A stretch of DNA of 64,000 nucleotides from an uncultured Erythrobacter sp. (GTDB taxonomy: Bacteria; Pseudomonadota; Alphaproteobacteria; Sphingomonadales; Sphingomonadaceae), in the NCBI GenBank assembly GCA_947495555.1, contig CANLZI010000001.1, positions 1,774,861 through 1,838,860 of the forward strand, in the 5' to 3' direction. The notes under the pieces were generated by a model. The model had not been told where the DNA came from, made no database searches, and worked only from the letters and a program-made list of their open reading frames with translations. This document shows, in pieces, positions 33,780-42,120 of this stretch; the stretch's first letter is position 1; the number at the start of each line of letters is the position of its first letter. Made by a program: the position numbers and the translations under genes.

Positions 33780-35362
33780 GCAACTCTCCTGAATGTCTCT
33801 GGGCTGGCGGCTTTCCAATGTCGGGCTAGCCGGGTTGAATCGGGGTCATCTATCAACGCGCCTTCTTTGCAGAATTGATAGATCCGATCGATTGAATCTG
33901 ACCGGGCTCCATTGATCCGCTCGCGCATGTCATGGGGTGCAATATCCCACGGGGTTTCGTGGCCCATAGCGACCACAATTTCGCGCAAGGAGTGGACGGT
34001 CTGGCGTTGATATCGGGCGACACGATCACCTTTGTCTTCAACCACCAGGCCTTTCTGACGCCATTCTTTCTGCGTTGCGATGCCAGTGGGGCAATTGCCC
34101 GTGTGGCATTGTTTGGCCAAGATGCAGCCCAACGAAAACATAAAGGGTCGGGCGGCATTGCACCAATCTGCGCCCAAGGCGAAGGCGATGGCCATTTTCG
34201 CGCCCGAATGGACTTTGCCCGACGCGGCTAGCGCGACTCTGTCCTTGAACCGGGTCCCTACCAGCGCATTACGGACCATGATCAGTCCTTCGCGAAGCGG
34301 CATTCCCACGCTGTTAGACAATTCCAGCGGAGCAGCACCCGTGCCCCCCTCGGCGCCATCCACCGTAATAAAATCGGGATGCATTCCGGTTTGATGCATG
34401 GCCTTGGTGATCGCCATGATCTCATGCGGCTGCCCAACGCATAATTTGATGCCAACCGGTTTGCCCCCGCTTGCCTCGCGTAGCTGTGTGATCCACTCGA
34501 GCATTTCGATTGGGGTAGAAAAGGCTGAATGCGCGGCGGGAGAATAGACGGTCTCCCCCTCTGGTACTCCGCGTGCTGCAGCGATTTCCTTGGTAACTTT
34601 TGCGGCCGGAAGAACGCCGCCATGGCCAGGTTTCGCCCCTTGGCTCAGCTTGATTTCGATCATTTTGACCTGATCACTGGCCGCTGTGTCTGTGAACTTA
34701 GCCTCGTCAAAGCTGCCATCCTTGGCCCGGGCGCCAAAATACCCGCTACCCAGTTGCCAGATCAAATCTCCACCATGATGTTCGTGAAACCGGCTGACAC
34801 TGCCTTCGCCAGTGCAATGCGCAAAGCCGCCGATTGACGCGCCTTTGTTCAGTGCTTCGATCGCTCGGCCAGAGATTGAGCCGTAACTCATCGCAGAAAT
34901 ATTCAGCAAAGCAGCATCATAGGGCTGTTTGCAGGTCGTTTCGCCCACGCGCTTGCGCCAATATTCTGGCGCGCTGTCATCGGGCGCGATGGAGTGGCCT
35001 AACCATTCATATTCGTCCGAATAGACATCCAATTCGGTGCCCATCGGATGCGCGTCCAGATCGCCCTTGGCTCTCGCATAGACCAAGGCGCGTTCTTGGT
35101 GGCTGAAGGGGCGGCCCTCCAAATCCCCTTCGACAAAATAGTTTTGTGCAAAGGGGCGCAAATCCTCTGCCACCCATCGTACGCGTGCGATCAATGGGTA
35201 ATTTCTTCTAAGTGTATGATCATATTGAAAGAAATCCCACCACGCCATGATTGTTGCCGGTACAAGCAGCACCAGCAAAAGGTTTGCAGGCCAGCTGAGC
35301 CACACTGTTCCTGCCAGAGTGAAGGTGGTTAGAAGTACTGGGATAATCGTGCGCCAGGGCAT
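33776..35362 (-). CDS. FMN-binding glutamate-synthase-family membrane protein
   Basis: This resembles the FMN and [3Fe-4S] central domain of glutamate synthase, but without the amidotransferase part. An N-terminal membrane anchor of two hydrophobic stretches (residues 5-45) precedes the catalytic core. Core motifs are NISAMSYGSISGRAIEALNKGA, KPGHGGVLPAAKVTKEIAAAR, DFITVDGAEGGTGAAPLELSNSVG and MVRNALVGTRFKDRVALAASGKV. The cluster cysteines appear in GCILAKQCHTGNCPTGIATQ. Members of this family are mostly uncharacterised. It is 528 residues long and may be co-translated with the NTF2-like gene. Confidence 0.88.
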   Translation of the reverse strand: MPWRTIIPVLLTTFTLAGTVWLSWPANLLLVLLVPATIMAWWDFFQYDHTLRRNYPLIARVRWVAEDLRPFAQNYFVEGDLEGRPFSHQERALVYARAKGDLDAHPMGTELDVYSDEYEWLGHSIAPDDSAPEYWRKRVGETTCKQPYDAALLNISAMSYGSISGRAIEALNKGASIGGFAHCTGEGSVSRFHEHHGGDLIWQLGSGYFGARAKDGSFDEAKFTDTAASDQVKMIEIKLSQGAKPGHGGVLPAAKVTKEIAAARGVPEGETVYSPAAHSAFSTPIEMLEWITQLREASGGKPVGIKLCVGQPHEIMAITKAMHQTGMHPDFITVDGAEGGTGAAPLELSNSVGMPLREGLIMVRNALVGTRFKDRVALAASGKVHSGAKMAIAFALGADWCNAARPFMFSLGCILAKQCHTGNCPTGIATQKEWRQKGLVVEDKGDRVARYQRQTVHSLREIVVAMGHETPWDIAPHDMRERINGARSDSIDRIYQFCKEGALIDDPDSTRLARHWKAASPETFRRVA

Positions 35363-35482
35363 CTTTGGGCCAATCCTTTGTATTCTTGAACAAACCGGCT
35401 TATCGGTTGCAGCACAAAATTGCCAAACTGAATTGTGATTGCGCCCTATATGCGGGCCAACACCCTATGCGGAGGATGGACC

Positions 35483-35746
35483 ATGAAGGTAAGTATCGAG
35501 ATCGATTGCACGCCCGAAGAAGCGCGCACATTCATGGGATTGCCCGACGTGTCCAAGGCGCAAACGGTCTATGTCGACACCATGGCTAAGGCGATGAAAG
35601 GGGTGACGAACCCCGATCAATTGCAACAATATGCGCAACACCTCGCGCCAATGGGGCAGGTTGGTCTGAAATTGTTCCAAAGCTTTGTCGAAGGCGGAAT
35701 GAAGGCTGGGGCTGCGGCGACTAAGAAGGGCAAGTCGGACGATTGA
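35483..35746 (+). CDS. DUF6489 family protein
   Basis: The 87-residue protein starts MKVSIEIDCTPEEARTFMGLPDVSKAQ, the DUF6489 signature found in Sphingomonadales, followed by amphipathic helices and a Lys/Asp tail. Its function is unknown. GGAGG upstream fixes the ATG at 35483. It sits 21 bases upstream of mnmE and is likely co-transcribed with it. Confidence 0.8.
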   Translation: MKVSIEIDCTPEEARTFMGLPDVSKAQTVYVDTMAKAMKGVTNPDQLQQYAQHLAPMGQVGLKLFQSFVEGGMKAGAAATKKGKSDD

Positions 35747-35767
35747 TCCGCTTTTGCGTCAATTTGA

Positions 35768-37045
35768 ATGCGTGACACTATTTTTGCCCTGTCGAGCGGC
35801 GCACCTCCGGCTGGAATAGGCGTTGTGCGTGTCAGCGGGCCTGATGCAGGGCGAGCGCTGGATGTTTTGGTAGGCAAGCGGCCAGAACAGCGCAAAGCGT
35901 CTCTGGTGCGGCTCTATGACGCTTCGGGCCAAATGCTGGATGAGGCGTTGACCCTATGGTTTCCCGGTCCAAATACAGCAACAGGCGAGGATTTGGCAGA
36001 ATTTCACTGCCATGGCGGCCGCGCGGTTATTTCGGCGGTCGAGGATGCATTGGCCGAAATCGAGGGTTTTCGCCGAGCGGAACCAGGCGAGTTTACCCGC
36101 CGTGCCTTTGCCAATGGTCAGATTGATCTTTCCGAAGCTGAGGGATTGGGTGATCTGCTCGCAGCTGAGACCGAGCTGCAGCGCAGCGCAGCACTTGCTA
36201 TGGCTGGTGGCGTGTTCTCGCATCAAGTTGAGGATTGGCGCACACGTTTGCTAACCTATGCCGCCCAAGTAGAAGCCGCGCTTGATTTCTCTGACGATGA
36301 CGATGTTTCCGAGATGCCCGTTGGCTTTGCTGATCAATTGCGCAGTTTTCAGGGCGAGCTGACGGATTGGTTGGAGCGCCCGCGCTCGGAAAAACTGGGA
36401 GAGGGCTATCGGATAGTCTTGGCAGGGCCGCCAAATGCAGGAAAATCCACCCTTTTCAATACGTTGCTTGAAAGTGAAGCGGCCATAACATCACCTATTG
36501 CAGGCACCACGCGCGATGTGATTGAGCGCTCGGTAGCGATTGAGGGGATGCCCTTTACCTTTGTTGATACAGCTGGCCTGCATGATGGCAGCCAAGATTC
36601 GATCGAATTGACCGGAATTGAACGTGCGCGAGAGCAACTGGACCGGGCTGATTGTGTCTTGTGGCTGGGGCCGGAGGGTGAGGGGCCGGAGGGTGCTTGG
36701 GAAATCGTCTCACAAAACGACCTTAAGTCCGCGCAGGAAAAGCAAGATCCGGTGATCCGCGTTTCGGGCAAGACGGGTGAGAATGTGAATGCGCTGAAAC
36801 GCCTGCTGGTGGATGCGGCTCGTCAATCCTTGCCCAAACCGGGCGAGGCAGCGCTCAATCTGCGCCAACACTCTCTTTTGTCGCTCGCATGGTCTGCGTT
36901 GGGTGATGCTGCGACGCAGACAGATCCCTTGTTGGTTGCCGAGGGTTTGCGCAATGCGCGTCAATCATTTGATCAGCTGACGGGTCGGGCAACAACGGAA
37001 GATATGCTGGATTCGCTGTTTGGCCGGTTTTGCATCGGGAAATAG
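35768..37045 (+). CDS. mnmE: tRNA modification GTPase MnmE
   Basis: With MnmG it builds the 5-(carboxymethyl)aminomethyl group on wobble uridine 34. The N-terminal folate-binding domain begins DTIFALSSGAPPAGIGVVRVSGPDAG, and FHCHGGRAV, EPGEFTRRAFANG and DLSEAEGLGDLL follow. The G domain has GPPNAGKSTLFN at about residue 219, GTTRDVIE and DTAGLHDG. The base-specificity NKxD motif appears altered (SQND at about residues 314-317). The essential C-terminal CIGK is present. There are 425 residues. It ends 7 bases before a parS site. Confidence 0.96.
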   Translation: MRDTIFALSSGAPPAGIGVVRVSGPDAGRALDVLVGKRPEQRKASLVRLYDASGQMLDEALTLWFPGPNTATGEDLAEFHCHGGRAVISAVEDALAEIEGFRRAEPGEFTRRAFANGQIDLSEAEGLGDLLAAETELQRSAALAMAGGVFSHQVEDWRTRLLTYAAQVEAALDFSDDDDVSEMPVGFADQLRSFQGELTDWLERPRSEKLGEGYRIVLAGPPNAGKSTLFNTLLESEAAITSPIAGTTRDVIERSVAIEGMPFTFVDTAGLHDGSQDSIELTGIERAREQLDRADCVLWLGPEGEGPEGAWEIVSQNDLKSAQEKQDPVIRVSGKTGENVNALKRLLVDAARQSLPKPGEAALNLRQHSLLSLAWSALGDAATQTDPLLVAEGLRNARQSFDQLTGRATTEDMLDSLFGRFCIGK

Positions 37046-37051
37046 GCGAAT

Positions 37052-37067
37052 TGTTCCACGTGGAACA
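37052..37067. promoter_or_regulatory. parS centromere site 1
   Basis: TGTTCCACGTGGAACA is a perfect 16-base palindrome of the parS type bound by ParB. It lies in the mnmE-mnmG spacer, 14 kb from parS-dependent functions such as the PopZ-like gene but only 3 kb from parB. Confidence 0.9.
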
Positions 37068-37143
37068 ATGATTGTGGCCCCTCTGACAGCATTCTGATCA
37101 ATCCCCTTTGACCGTCTTCATTTGCTCCACTATCGAGCCTGCC

Positions 37144-38997
37144 ATGCAACGCTATGACATCCTGGTTGTTGGCGGCGGTCACGCCGGTGTTGAGGCAGCC
37201 TGTGCGGCGGCCCGCATGGGTGCGCGCGTCGGCCTGGTGAGCTTTGACCTTGATGCAATCGGTGCCATGAGTTGCAACCCAGCCATTGGTGGATTGGGCA
37301 AAGGTCATCTGGTTCGTGAAGTGGATGCGCTGGACGGGGTGATAGGTCGCGCGGCCGATGCGGGTGCAATCCATTACCGCATGCTCAACCAGTCCAAGGG
37401 TAGCGCTGTATGGGGCCCTCGTGTCCAGGCGGATCGTAAGCTGTTCAAGGTGGCGGTGCAGAAAATTGTCGCGCAGCAAGAGAATCTCACCTGCATTGCT
37501 GGAGAAGCGGCAGCCTTGCGCCTTTCGGGTGGCAAGGTCGTTGGGCTCGAGCTGGGCGATGGCTCGGCGCTTGAGGCACCTTCCGTCATCATCTGCACGG
37601 GTACGTTCTTGGGTGGAACATTGTTCCGCGGGGAAGAACGGTTTGAAGGGGGGCGGATTGGTGAAGATTCGGCTCAAAAACTCGCCCAGCAGCTACGAGC
37701 CGCTGAACTGCCGATGGCTCGGCTTAAAACCGGCACTCCGCCACGGTTGGATGGACGAACAATCGATTGGGCTGTTCTGGAAGAGCAGCCTTCGGATGAT
37801 GAGCAATGGACTATGTCTGCGCTCTCCTCGGAAAGAGCAAACCCCCAAGTTTTTTGTGCGATAACGCGAACGACCGAGGCGGCGCATGATGCGATCCGCG
37901 CCAATCTGCACCGTTCTCCGCTGTTTACGGGTGCCATTGACGCCATGGGGCCGCGTTATTGCCCCTCGATCGAGGATAAGATCCACCGCTTTGGTGACCG
38001 TGATGGCCATCAGGTTTTCTTGGAACCTGAGGGGCTTGATACACATATGGTCTATCCCAACGGGATCAGCACATCGCTGCCAGTTGATGTTCAACTGACC
38101 ATGCTGCGCGCCATGCCCGGCCTTGAGAAGGTCGTGATGGAAGTTCCTGGTTACGCTGTGGAGTATGACCATATCGATCCACGCGCTTTGACACCTTCGC
38201 TGGAGGTGCGGGCCATCCCCGGTCTATTCTGTGCGGGCCAGATCAATGGCACTACGGGGTACGAAGAGGCTGCGGCGCAGGGTTTGGTGGCTGGGTTGCA
38301 TGCGGCTTCGCGCGTGGTCGAGCGCGATCCACCGAAACTGGACCGGGCAAACTCCTACATAGCGGTGATGGTCGATGACCTGACCTTACAGGGTGTCAGC
38401 GAGCCTTATCGCATGCTGACAGCGCGAGCAGAATACAGATTGCGGCTACGCGCCAACAACGCATCAACCAGGCTGACACCGCTCGGTATTGAAGCGGGTT
38501 GTGTTGGGGATATACGACTCAATTGGTTTGAACAGCGAGAGCAGGCGCGGGCAGATATTGCCGAAGCATTCGCGCGAACAGTCGCTTCTAAAGAACTGGC
38601 TGAAAAAGGCTTTTCGGTTCGGCGAGATACGGGCGACAAGCCTCTGTCAGATTGGTTGCGGCATGATGGTTTGGGATTGGAAGAACTCGCGCCTTGGCTT
38701 GGACCTATTCCTGCAGAGCATCCCGATCTTGCCTCTGAAATGGCAGAGGATGCCGCCTATGCGCCTTACCTTGCCCGGCAAGAAGCTGAGTTGAGAGACT
38801 TGAGAGCTTCCGAAGGGCTGACTTTGGGGGATGACTTCCCCTTTGCCGACGTGCCCGGACTTTCGAACGAGATGGTGGAGCGATTGAATGCTGCAAAGCC
38901 CAGCAATCTTGCTGCAGCCGGACGACTCTCCGGCATTACGCCAGCTGCACTCTCTGCCCTCCTGGTGCACGCAAAGCGTCGGCAGCAAGCTGCATGA
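37144..38997 (+). CDS. mnmG: tRNA uridine-34 carboxymethylaminomethylation enzyme MnmG
   Basis: MnmG is the FAD- and NADH-binding partner of MnmE. The FAD motif is [19 protein letters not shown] at residue 8, and [22 protein letters not shown] holds the conserved cysteine. [31 protein letters not shown]-type [16 protein letters not shown] and [11 protein letters not shown] follow. [21 protein letters not shown] and [22 protein letters not shown] complete the family pattern. There are 617 residues. The ATG at 37144 matches the family start. Its TGA overlaps rsmG by 4 bases. Confidence 0.97.
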   Translation: MQRYDILVVGGGHAGVEAACAAARMGARVGLVSFDLDAIGAMSCNPAIGGLGKGHLVREVDALDGVIGRAADAGAIHYRMLNQSKGSAVWGPRVQADRKLFKVAVQKIVAQQENLTCIAGEAAALRLSGGKVVGLELGDGSALEAPSVIICTGTFLGGTLFRGEERFEGGRIGEDSAQKLAQQLRAAELPMARLKTGTPPRLDGRTIDWAVLEEQPSDDEQWTMSALSSERANPQVFCAITRTTEAAHDAIRANLHRSPLFTGAIDAMGPRYCPSIEDKIHRFGDRDGHQVFLEPEGLDTHMVYPNGISTSLPVDVQLTMLRAMPGLEKVVMEVPGYAVEYDHIDPRALTPSLEVRAIPGLFCAGQINGTTGYEEAAAQGLVAGLHAASRVVERDPPKLDRANSYIAVMVDDLTLQGVSEPYRMLTARAEYRLRLRANNASTRLTPLGIEAGCVGDIRLNWFEQREQARADIAEAFARTVASKELAEKGFSVRRDTGDKPLSDWLRHDGLGLEELAPWLGPIPAEHPDLASEMAEDAAYAPYLARQEAELRDLRASEGLTLGDDFPFADVPGLSNEMVERLNAAKPSNLAAAGRLSGITPAALSALLVHAKRRQQAA

Positions 38998-39620
38998 CCA
39001 TACAGGACGAACCATCTGCCCGCCGATTCGTTGAAGAAATGGCTGATTCAGAGGCCCTGAAACGGCTTGATTTGCTTGCTTCACTACTTCTCGATGAAAA
39101 TTCCCGGCAAAACCTCATTTCGAAACCATCTGAGGAACACGTCTGGCAAAGGCACATTGCAGACAGCGCCCAACTGCTGAAATTTGTTCCACGTGAAACA
39201 TGTGACAGCGGCGATGCGGTTTGGCTCGATCTTGGTACAGGGGCGGGATTTCCAGGTCTGGTTATCGCTGCAATATGCCCACAAATGTCTGTAATATTGG
39301 TAGAATCTCGTCGCCGCCGGGTCGAGTGGCTTGAGCGAGCCAAATCGGAGATGGGCCTGTCCAAATGCGAGGTAGACGGCAGACGGCTTGAGATGGTTGA
39401 TCCATTTCCCGCTCGCTTCATTTCTGCTCGCGCCTTTGCGCCGTTACCCAAATTGCTCAAATTATCCGCACCATTTTCCACAGCGGCAACCACCTACCTG
39501 TTGCCGAAAGGGCGTTCAGCAGCGCAAGAATTGCAGAACCAGCCTGCGAAGAGTCGAAAATTGTTCCACGTGGAACAATCATTGACCGATCCGGAGGCGG
39601 GCATCATTGTCAGCAATTGA
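38994..39620 (+). CDS. rsmG: 16S rRNA m7G527 methyltransferase RsmG
   Basis: RsmG methylates G527 of 16S rRNA with SAM; loss gives low-level streptomycin resistance. The SAM motif is [16 protein letters not shown], and [16 protein letters not shown], with [17 protein letters not shown], completes the fold. There are 208 residues. Two parS sites are embedded in its reading frame, at 39185 and 39562, encoding FVPRET and FHVEQ. This is the classic mnmG-rsmG-parA-parB order. Confidence 0.95.
   Translation: MTIQDEPSARRFVEEMADSEALKRLDLLASLLLDENSRQNLISKPSEEHVWQRHIADSAQLLKFVPRETCDSGDAVWLDLGTGAGFPGLVIAAICPQMSVILVESRRRRVEWLERAKSEMGLSKCEVDGRRLEMVDPFPARFISARAFAPLPKLLKLSAPFSTAATTYLLPKGRSAAQELQNQPAKSRKLFHVEQSLTDPEAGIIVSN
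39185..39200. promoter_or_regulatory. parS centromere site 2 (inside rsmG)
   Basis: TGTTCCACGTGAAACA matches the parS palindrome with one asymmetric pair. It is read through as coding sequence of rsmG. Confidence 0.85.
39562..39577. promoter_or_regulatory. parS centromere site 3 (end of rsmG)
   Basis: TGTTCCACGTGGAACA, identical to site 1, lies 80 bases before the parA start and may also let ParB act on the parAB promoter region. Confidence 0.9.
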
Positions 39621-39656
39621 AGGCTGACATCAGGACATAAAGGCGGAGAGCACCCC

Positions 39657-40436
39657 ATGATCACTATTGCGATTGCCAATCAAAAGGGTGGTGTGGGCAA
39701 GACCACAACCGCGATCAACATCGCCACCGCTATGGCCGCTACGGGCTGGCGCACCTTGTTGATTGACCTCGATCCGCAGGGAAATGCCTCCACTGGCATG
39801 GGTGTGGGTGCAGAAGCGCGTAGCGTATCGAGCTATGATTTGTTGGTAGACGAGGCACCGTTGGAAGATGCGATCGTCGGCACGAGCATTCCTGGCCTGG
39901 ATGTGGTTCCGGCCACCGTTGACCTGAGTGGCGCCGAGGTGGAGTTGGTTTCGGTTGATGAGCGGACATCACGCCTGTCCAATGCTCTGCGCAACCACCA
40001 TGGCCATGACATTTGCTTTATCGACTGCCCGCCATCGCTCGGATTGCTGACCCTGAATGCCTTGTCGGCCGCCGATACGCTGTTGGTGCCTTTGCAATGC
40101 GAATTCTTTGCTTTGGAGGGTTTAAGCCAGCTTTTACAGACGGTTGAGCGCGTTCAGCAGAATTTGAATCCAAATCTGGGCATTATCGGAGTGACGCTCA
40201 CGATGTTTGATCGCCGCAACCGCCTGACCGACCAAGTGGCCGATGATGTGCGCGATTGTTTGGGCAATCTGGTGTTTGATACCGTCATTCCGCGCAATGT
40301 GCGCCTGTCAGAGGCGCCCAGCCACGGATTGCCGGCGCTTGTCTATGATCACTCTTGCGCTGGCAGCCGCGCTTACATTGGCCTCGCCCGCGAATTGATC
40401 AGCCGTCTACCACCTCAACAGAAAGCAGCAGCATGA
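39657..40436 (+). CDS. parA: Chromosome partitioning ATPase ParA
   Basis: ParA binds DNA non-specifically in its ATP form and drives movement of the ParB-parS complex. The deviant Walker A KGGVGKTTTAIN is at residues 10-21, LLIDLDPQGNASTG follows, and the Walker B region is CFIDCPPSLGLL. SHGLPALVYD near the C-terminus is typical. There are 259 residues. The stop overlaps the parB start by 4 bases (ATGA). Confidence 0.97.
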   Translation: MITIAIANQKGGVGKTTTAINIATAMAATGWRTLLIDLDPQGNASTGMGVGAEARSVSSYDLLVDEAPLEDAIVGTSIPGLDVVPATVDLSGAEVELVSVDERTSRLSNALRNHHGHDICFIDCPPSLGLLTLNALSAADTLLVPLQCEFFALEGLSQLLQTVERVQQNLNPNLGIIGVTLTMFDRRNRLTDQVADDVRDCLGNLVFDTVIPRNVRLSEAPSHGLPALVYDHSCAGSRAYIGLARELISRLPPQQKAAA

Positions 40437-41434
40437 GCGATCCCAGCGATCCCATCCAATTCAGTGGTCCTGCGCGGACCGCGGCAGACAAAAAGAAGAA
40501 GCTTGGCAAGGGCTTAGGCGCATTATTGGGGGAAACCCGCCGGGAAGAGCCTTTGGTCCAGCAAACGCCTCAAGATCTGAATGCTCCACGGCAAAATGCT
40601 GCTGGTTCCGCTTCGAGCGCGACTCCAACATCTGGATTGGCCTCTCTCGCTATTTCATCGATTTCGCCGCTGCCCGGACAGCCGCGCAAGCGATTTGACG
40701 ATGAGGCGCTGTCCGAATTGGCCGCCTCTATCGCCGCGCGCGGTGTGATCCAGCCCATTATTGTGCGGCCAAAGGGTGAGGGCCGTTATCAATTGGTGGC
40801 GGGCGAGCGGCGTTGGCGCGCTGCTCAGAAGGCGCAACTGCATGAAATCCCAGCACTTGTTCGTGATCTTGATGATCGCGAGGTGATGGCATTAGCGCTG
40901 ATTGAGAACATTCAGCGCGAGGATTTGAATCCCATCGAAGAGGCGCGGGCCTATCACCGTTTGAGCGAAGACGAAGGTATGACCCAGTCCGATATCGCGC
41001 AGATGGTAGAGAAGTCACGAAGTCACGTGGCTAACCTGCAGCGTTTGCTCAACTTGCCGAGCGATGTCCTTGATTTGGTTGAGGACAATCAGCTTTCCAT
41101 GGGCCATGCACGTGCGCTAATCGGGCATGATGACGCATCCAGCCTGGCGAAAGCGGCTGTGAAGAACGGCTTTTCAGTGCGCGAAGTCGAAGCACTGGCG
41201 CGTGGCACCGCTTTGGAAGCGCCAAAGGGTTCGTCAAAGACGGCTCCGGTTCCTCGCGATCCCGCCAAAGATGCCGATATTGCTGCGGTGCAGGCGCATC
41301 TGGAGGAGTTTTTGGGTCTAACCGTGCGGATCAAGACCGATGCCGATCCGCGCTCGGGAGCCGTTACGATCCGTTATCGCACGCTCGATCAATTGGATTT
41401 GGTCTGTCAGAGGCTGACGGGCGGCGATATCTAA
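40433..41434 (+). CDS. parB: Chromosome partitioning protein ParB
   Basis: ParB is a CTP-dependent clamp that loads at parS and spreads. The N-terminal ParA-stimulating motif LGKGLGALLGE is at about residues 22-32. The CTPase domain shows QPRKRFDDEAL, VRPKGEGRYQLVAGERRWRAA and ENIQREDLNPIEEA. The HTH is MTQSDIAQMVEKSRSHVANLQRLLNLP. The C-terminal dimerisation domain ends RYRTLDQLDLVCQRL. There are 334 codons from the ATG overlapping parA. The three parS sites lie upstream. Confidence 0.97.
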   Translation: MSDPSDPIQFSGPARTAADKKKKLGKGLGALLGETRREEPLVQQTPQDLNAPRQNAAGSASSATPTSGLASLAISSISPLPGQPRKRFDDEALSELAASIAARGVIQPIIVRPKGEGRYQLVAGERRWRAAQKAQLHEIPALVRDLDDREVMALALIENIQREDLNPIEEARAYHRLSEDEGMTQSDIAQMVEKSRSHVANLQRLLNLPSDVLDLVEDNQLSMGHARALIGHDDASSLAKAAVKNGFSVREVEALARGTALEAPKGSSKTAPVPRDPAKDADIAAVQAHLEEFLGLTVRIKTDADPRSGAVTIRYRTLDQLDLVCQRLTGGDI

Positions 41435-41439
41435 CGCAA

Positions 41440-41487
41440 AGTTGCGCCGCGCAACTGCCTTGGCCAAGAAATTGCGCCGCGCAACTT
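41440..41487. repeat. Two copies of a palindrome 30 bases apart
   Basis: AGTTGCGCCGCGCAACT (41440-41456) is a perfect 7-base-arm palindrome. A second copy (41470-41487) shares TTGCGCCGCGCAACT. The cores are exactly 30 bases apart, about three helical turns. Each can fold into an RNA hairpin, and the second is followed by a T-rich stretch. The pair could be a double terminator of parAB or a protein-binding site. Confidence 0.55.
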
Positions 41488-41562
41488 CTTTGATTGCCTA
41501 TAAACCTTTGTAATACAAGATCTTACTCGGTGGTACGCAGACCCACAGCCATTCGCGCCACG

Positions 41563-42045
41563 TTAGACCCGATCTGCAATTTTGACTGCGAGAACCTCCA
41601 GTCCTGCGGCGTCCTCTTGGGTAAAACGAGCCGGGGTGGGGCTGTCCAAGTCAATCACAGCGATCACCTGTCCATCCCGGACGATCGGCACAACCAATTC
41701 GGAACGGCTTGCGGAATCGCAAGCGATATGGCCCGGGAAAGCATGGACATCCTCCACCAATTGGGTTTCGCCGCTGCGGGCTGCGGCACCGCAAACCCCT
41801 TGATTGAGTGGGATACGGATACAGGCAGGGCGACCGACAAACGGCCCCAACACCAATTCGTCTCCGATAAGCCGGTAAAAGCCAGCCCAGTTTAGGTCGG
41901 GCAGAAATTCCGCCAGCAAAGCGGCCAGATTGGCCATATTTGCAATGGAATCGCTTTCACCCTCGGTCAGAGAGAGGGCGGCGTCGCTCAATTGGCGATA
42001 GCGCTCAGGCGTTGCCAGGCTGGGATCGGGACCGAAATCAAACAT
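41563..42045 (-). CDS. msrC: Free methionine-(R)-sulfoxide reductase (GAF domain)
   Basis: fRMsr reduces free methionine-R-sulfoxide using thioredoxin. It is a single GAF domain with three catalytic cysteines: Cys75 (PACIRIP), Cys85 (GVCGAA) and Cys109 (IACDSAS), in the family order. LNWAGFYRLIGDELVLGPFVG and SELVVPIVRDGQVIAVIDLDS are also typical. From the ATG at 42045 it has 160 residues. It is divergent from the sugar dehydrogenase. Confidence 0.9.
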   Translation of the reverse strand: MFDFGPDPSLATPERYRQLSDAALSLTEGESDSIANMANLAALLAEFLPDLNWAGFYRLIGDELVLGPFVGRPACIRIPLNQGVCGAAARSGETQLVEDVHAFPGHIACDSASRSELVVPIVRDGQVIAVIDLDSPTPARFTQEDAAGLEVLAVKIADRV

Positions 42046-42120
42046 CGGCTGTGATCTAATGTCCTTTTGCATAGTGGCAAGCCCATTGCAGGTGGCCGCG
42101 CTCTCGCTTATTCCTTCGCT

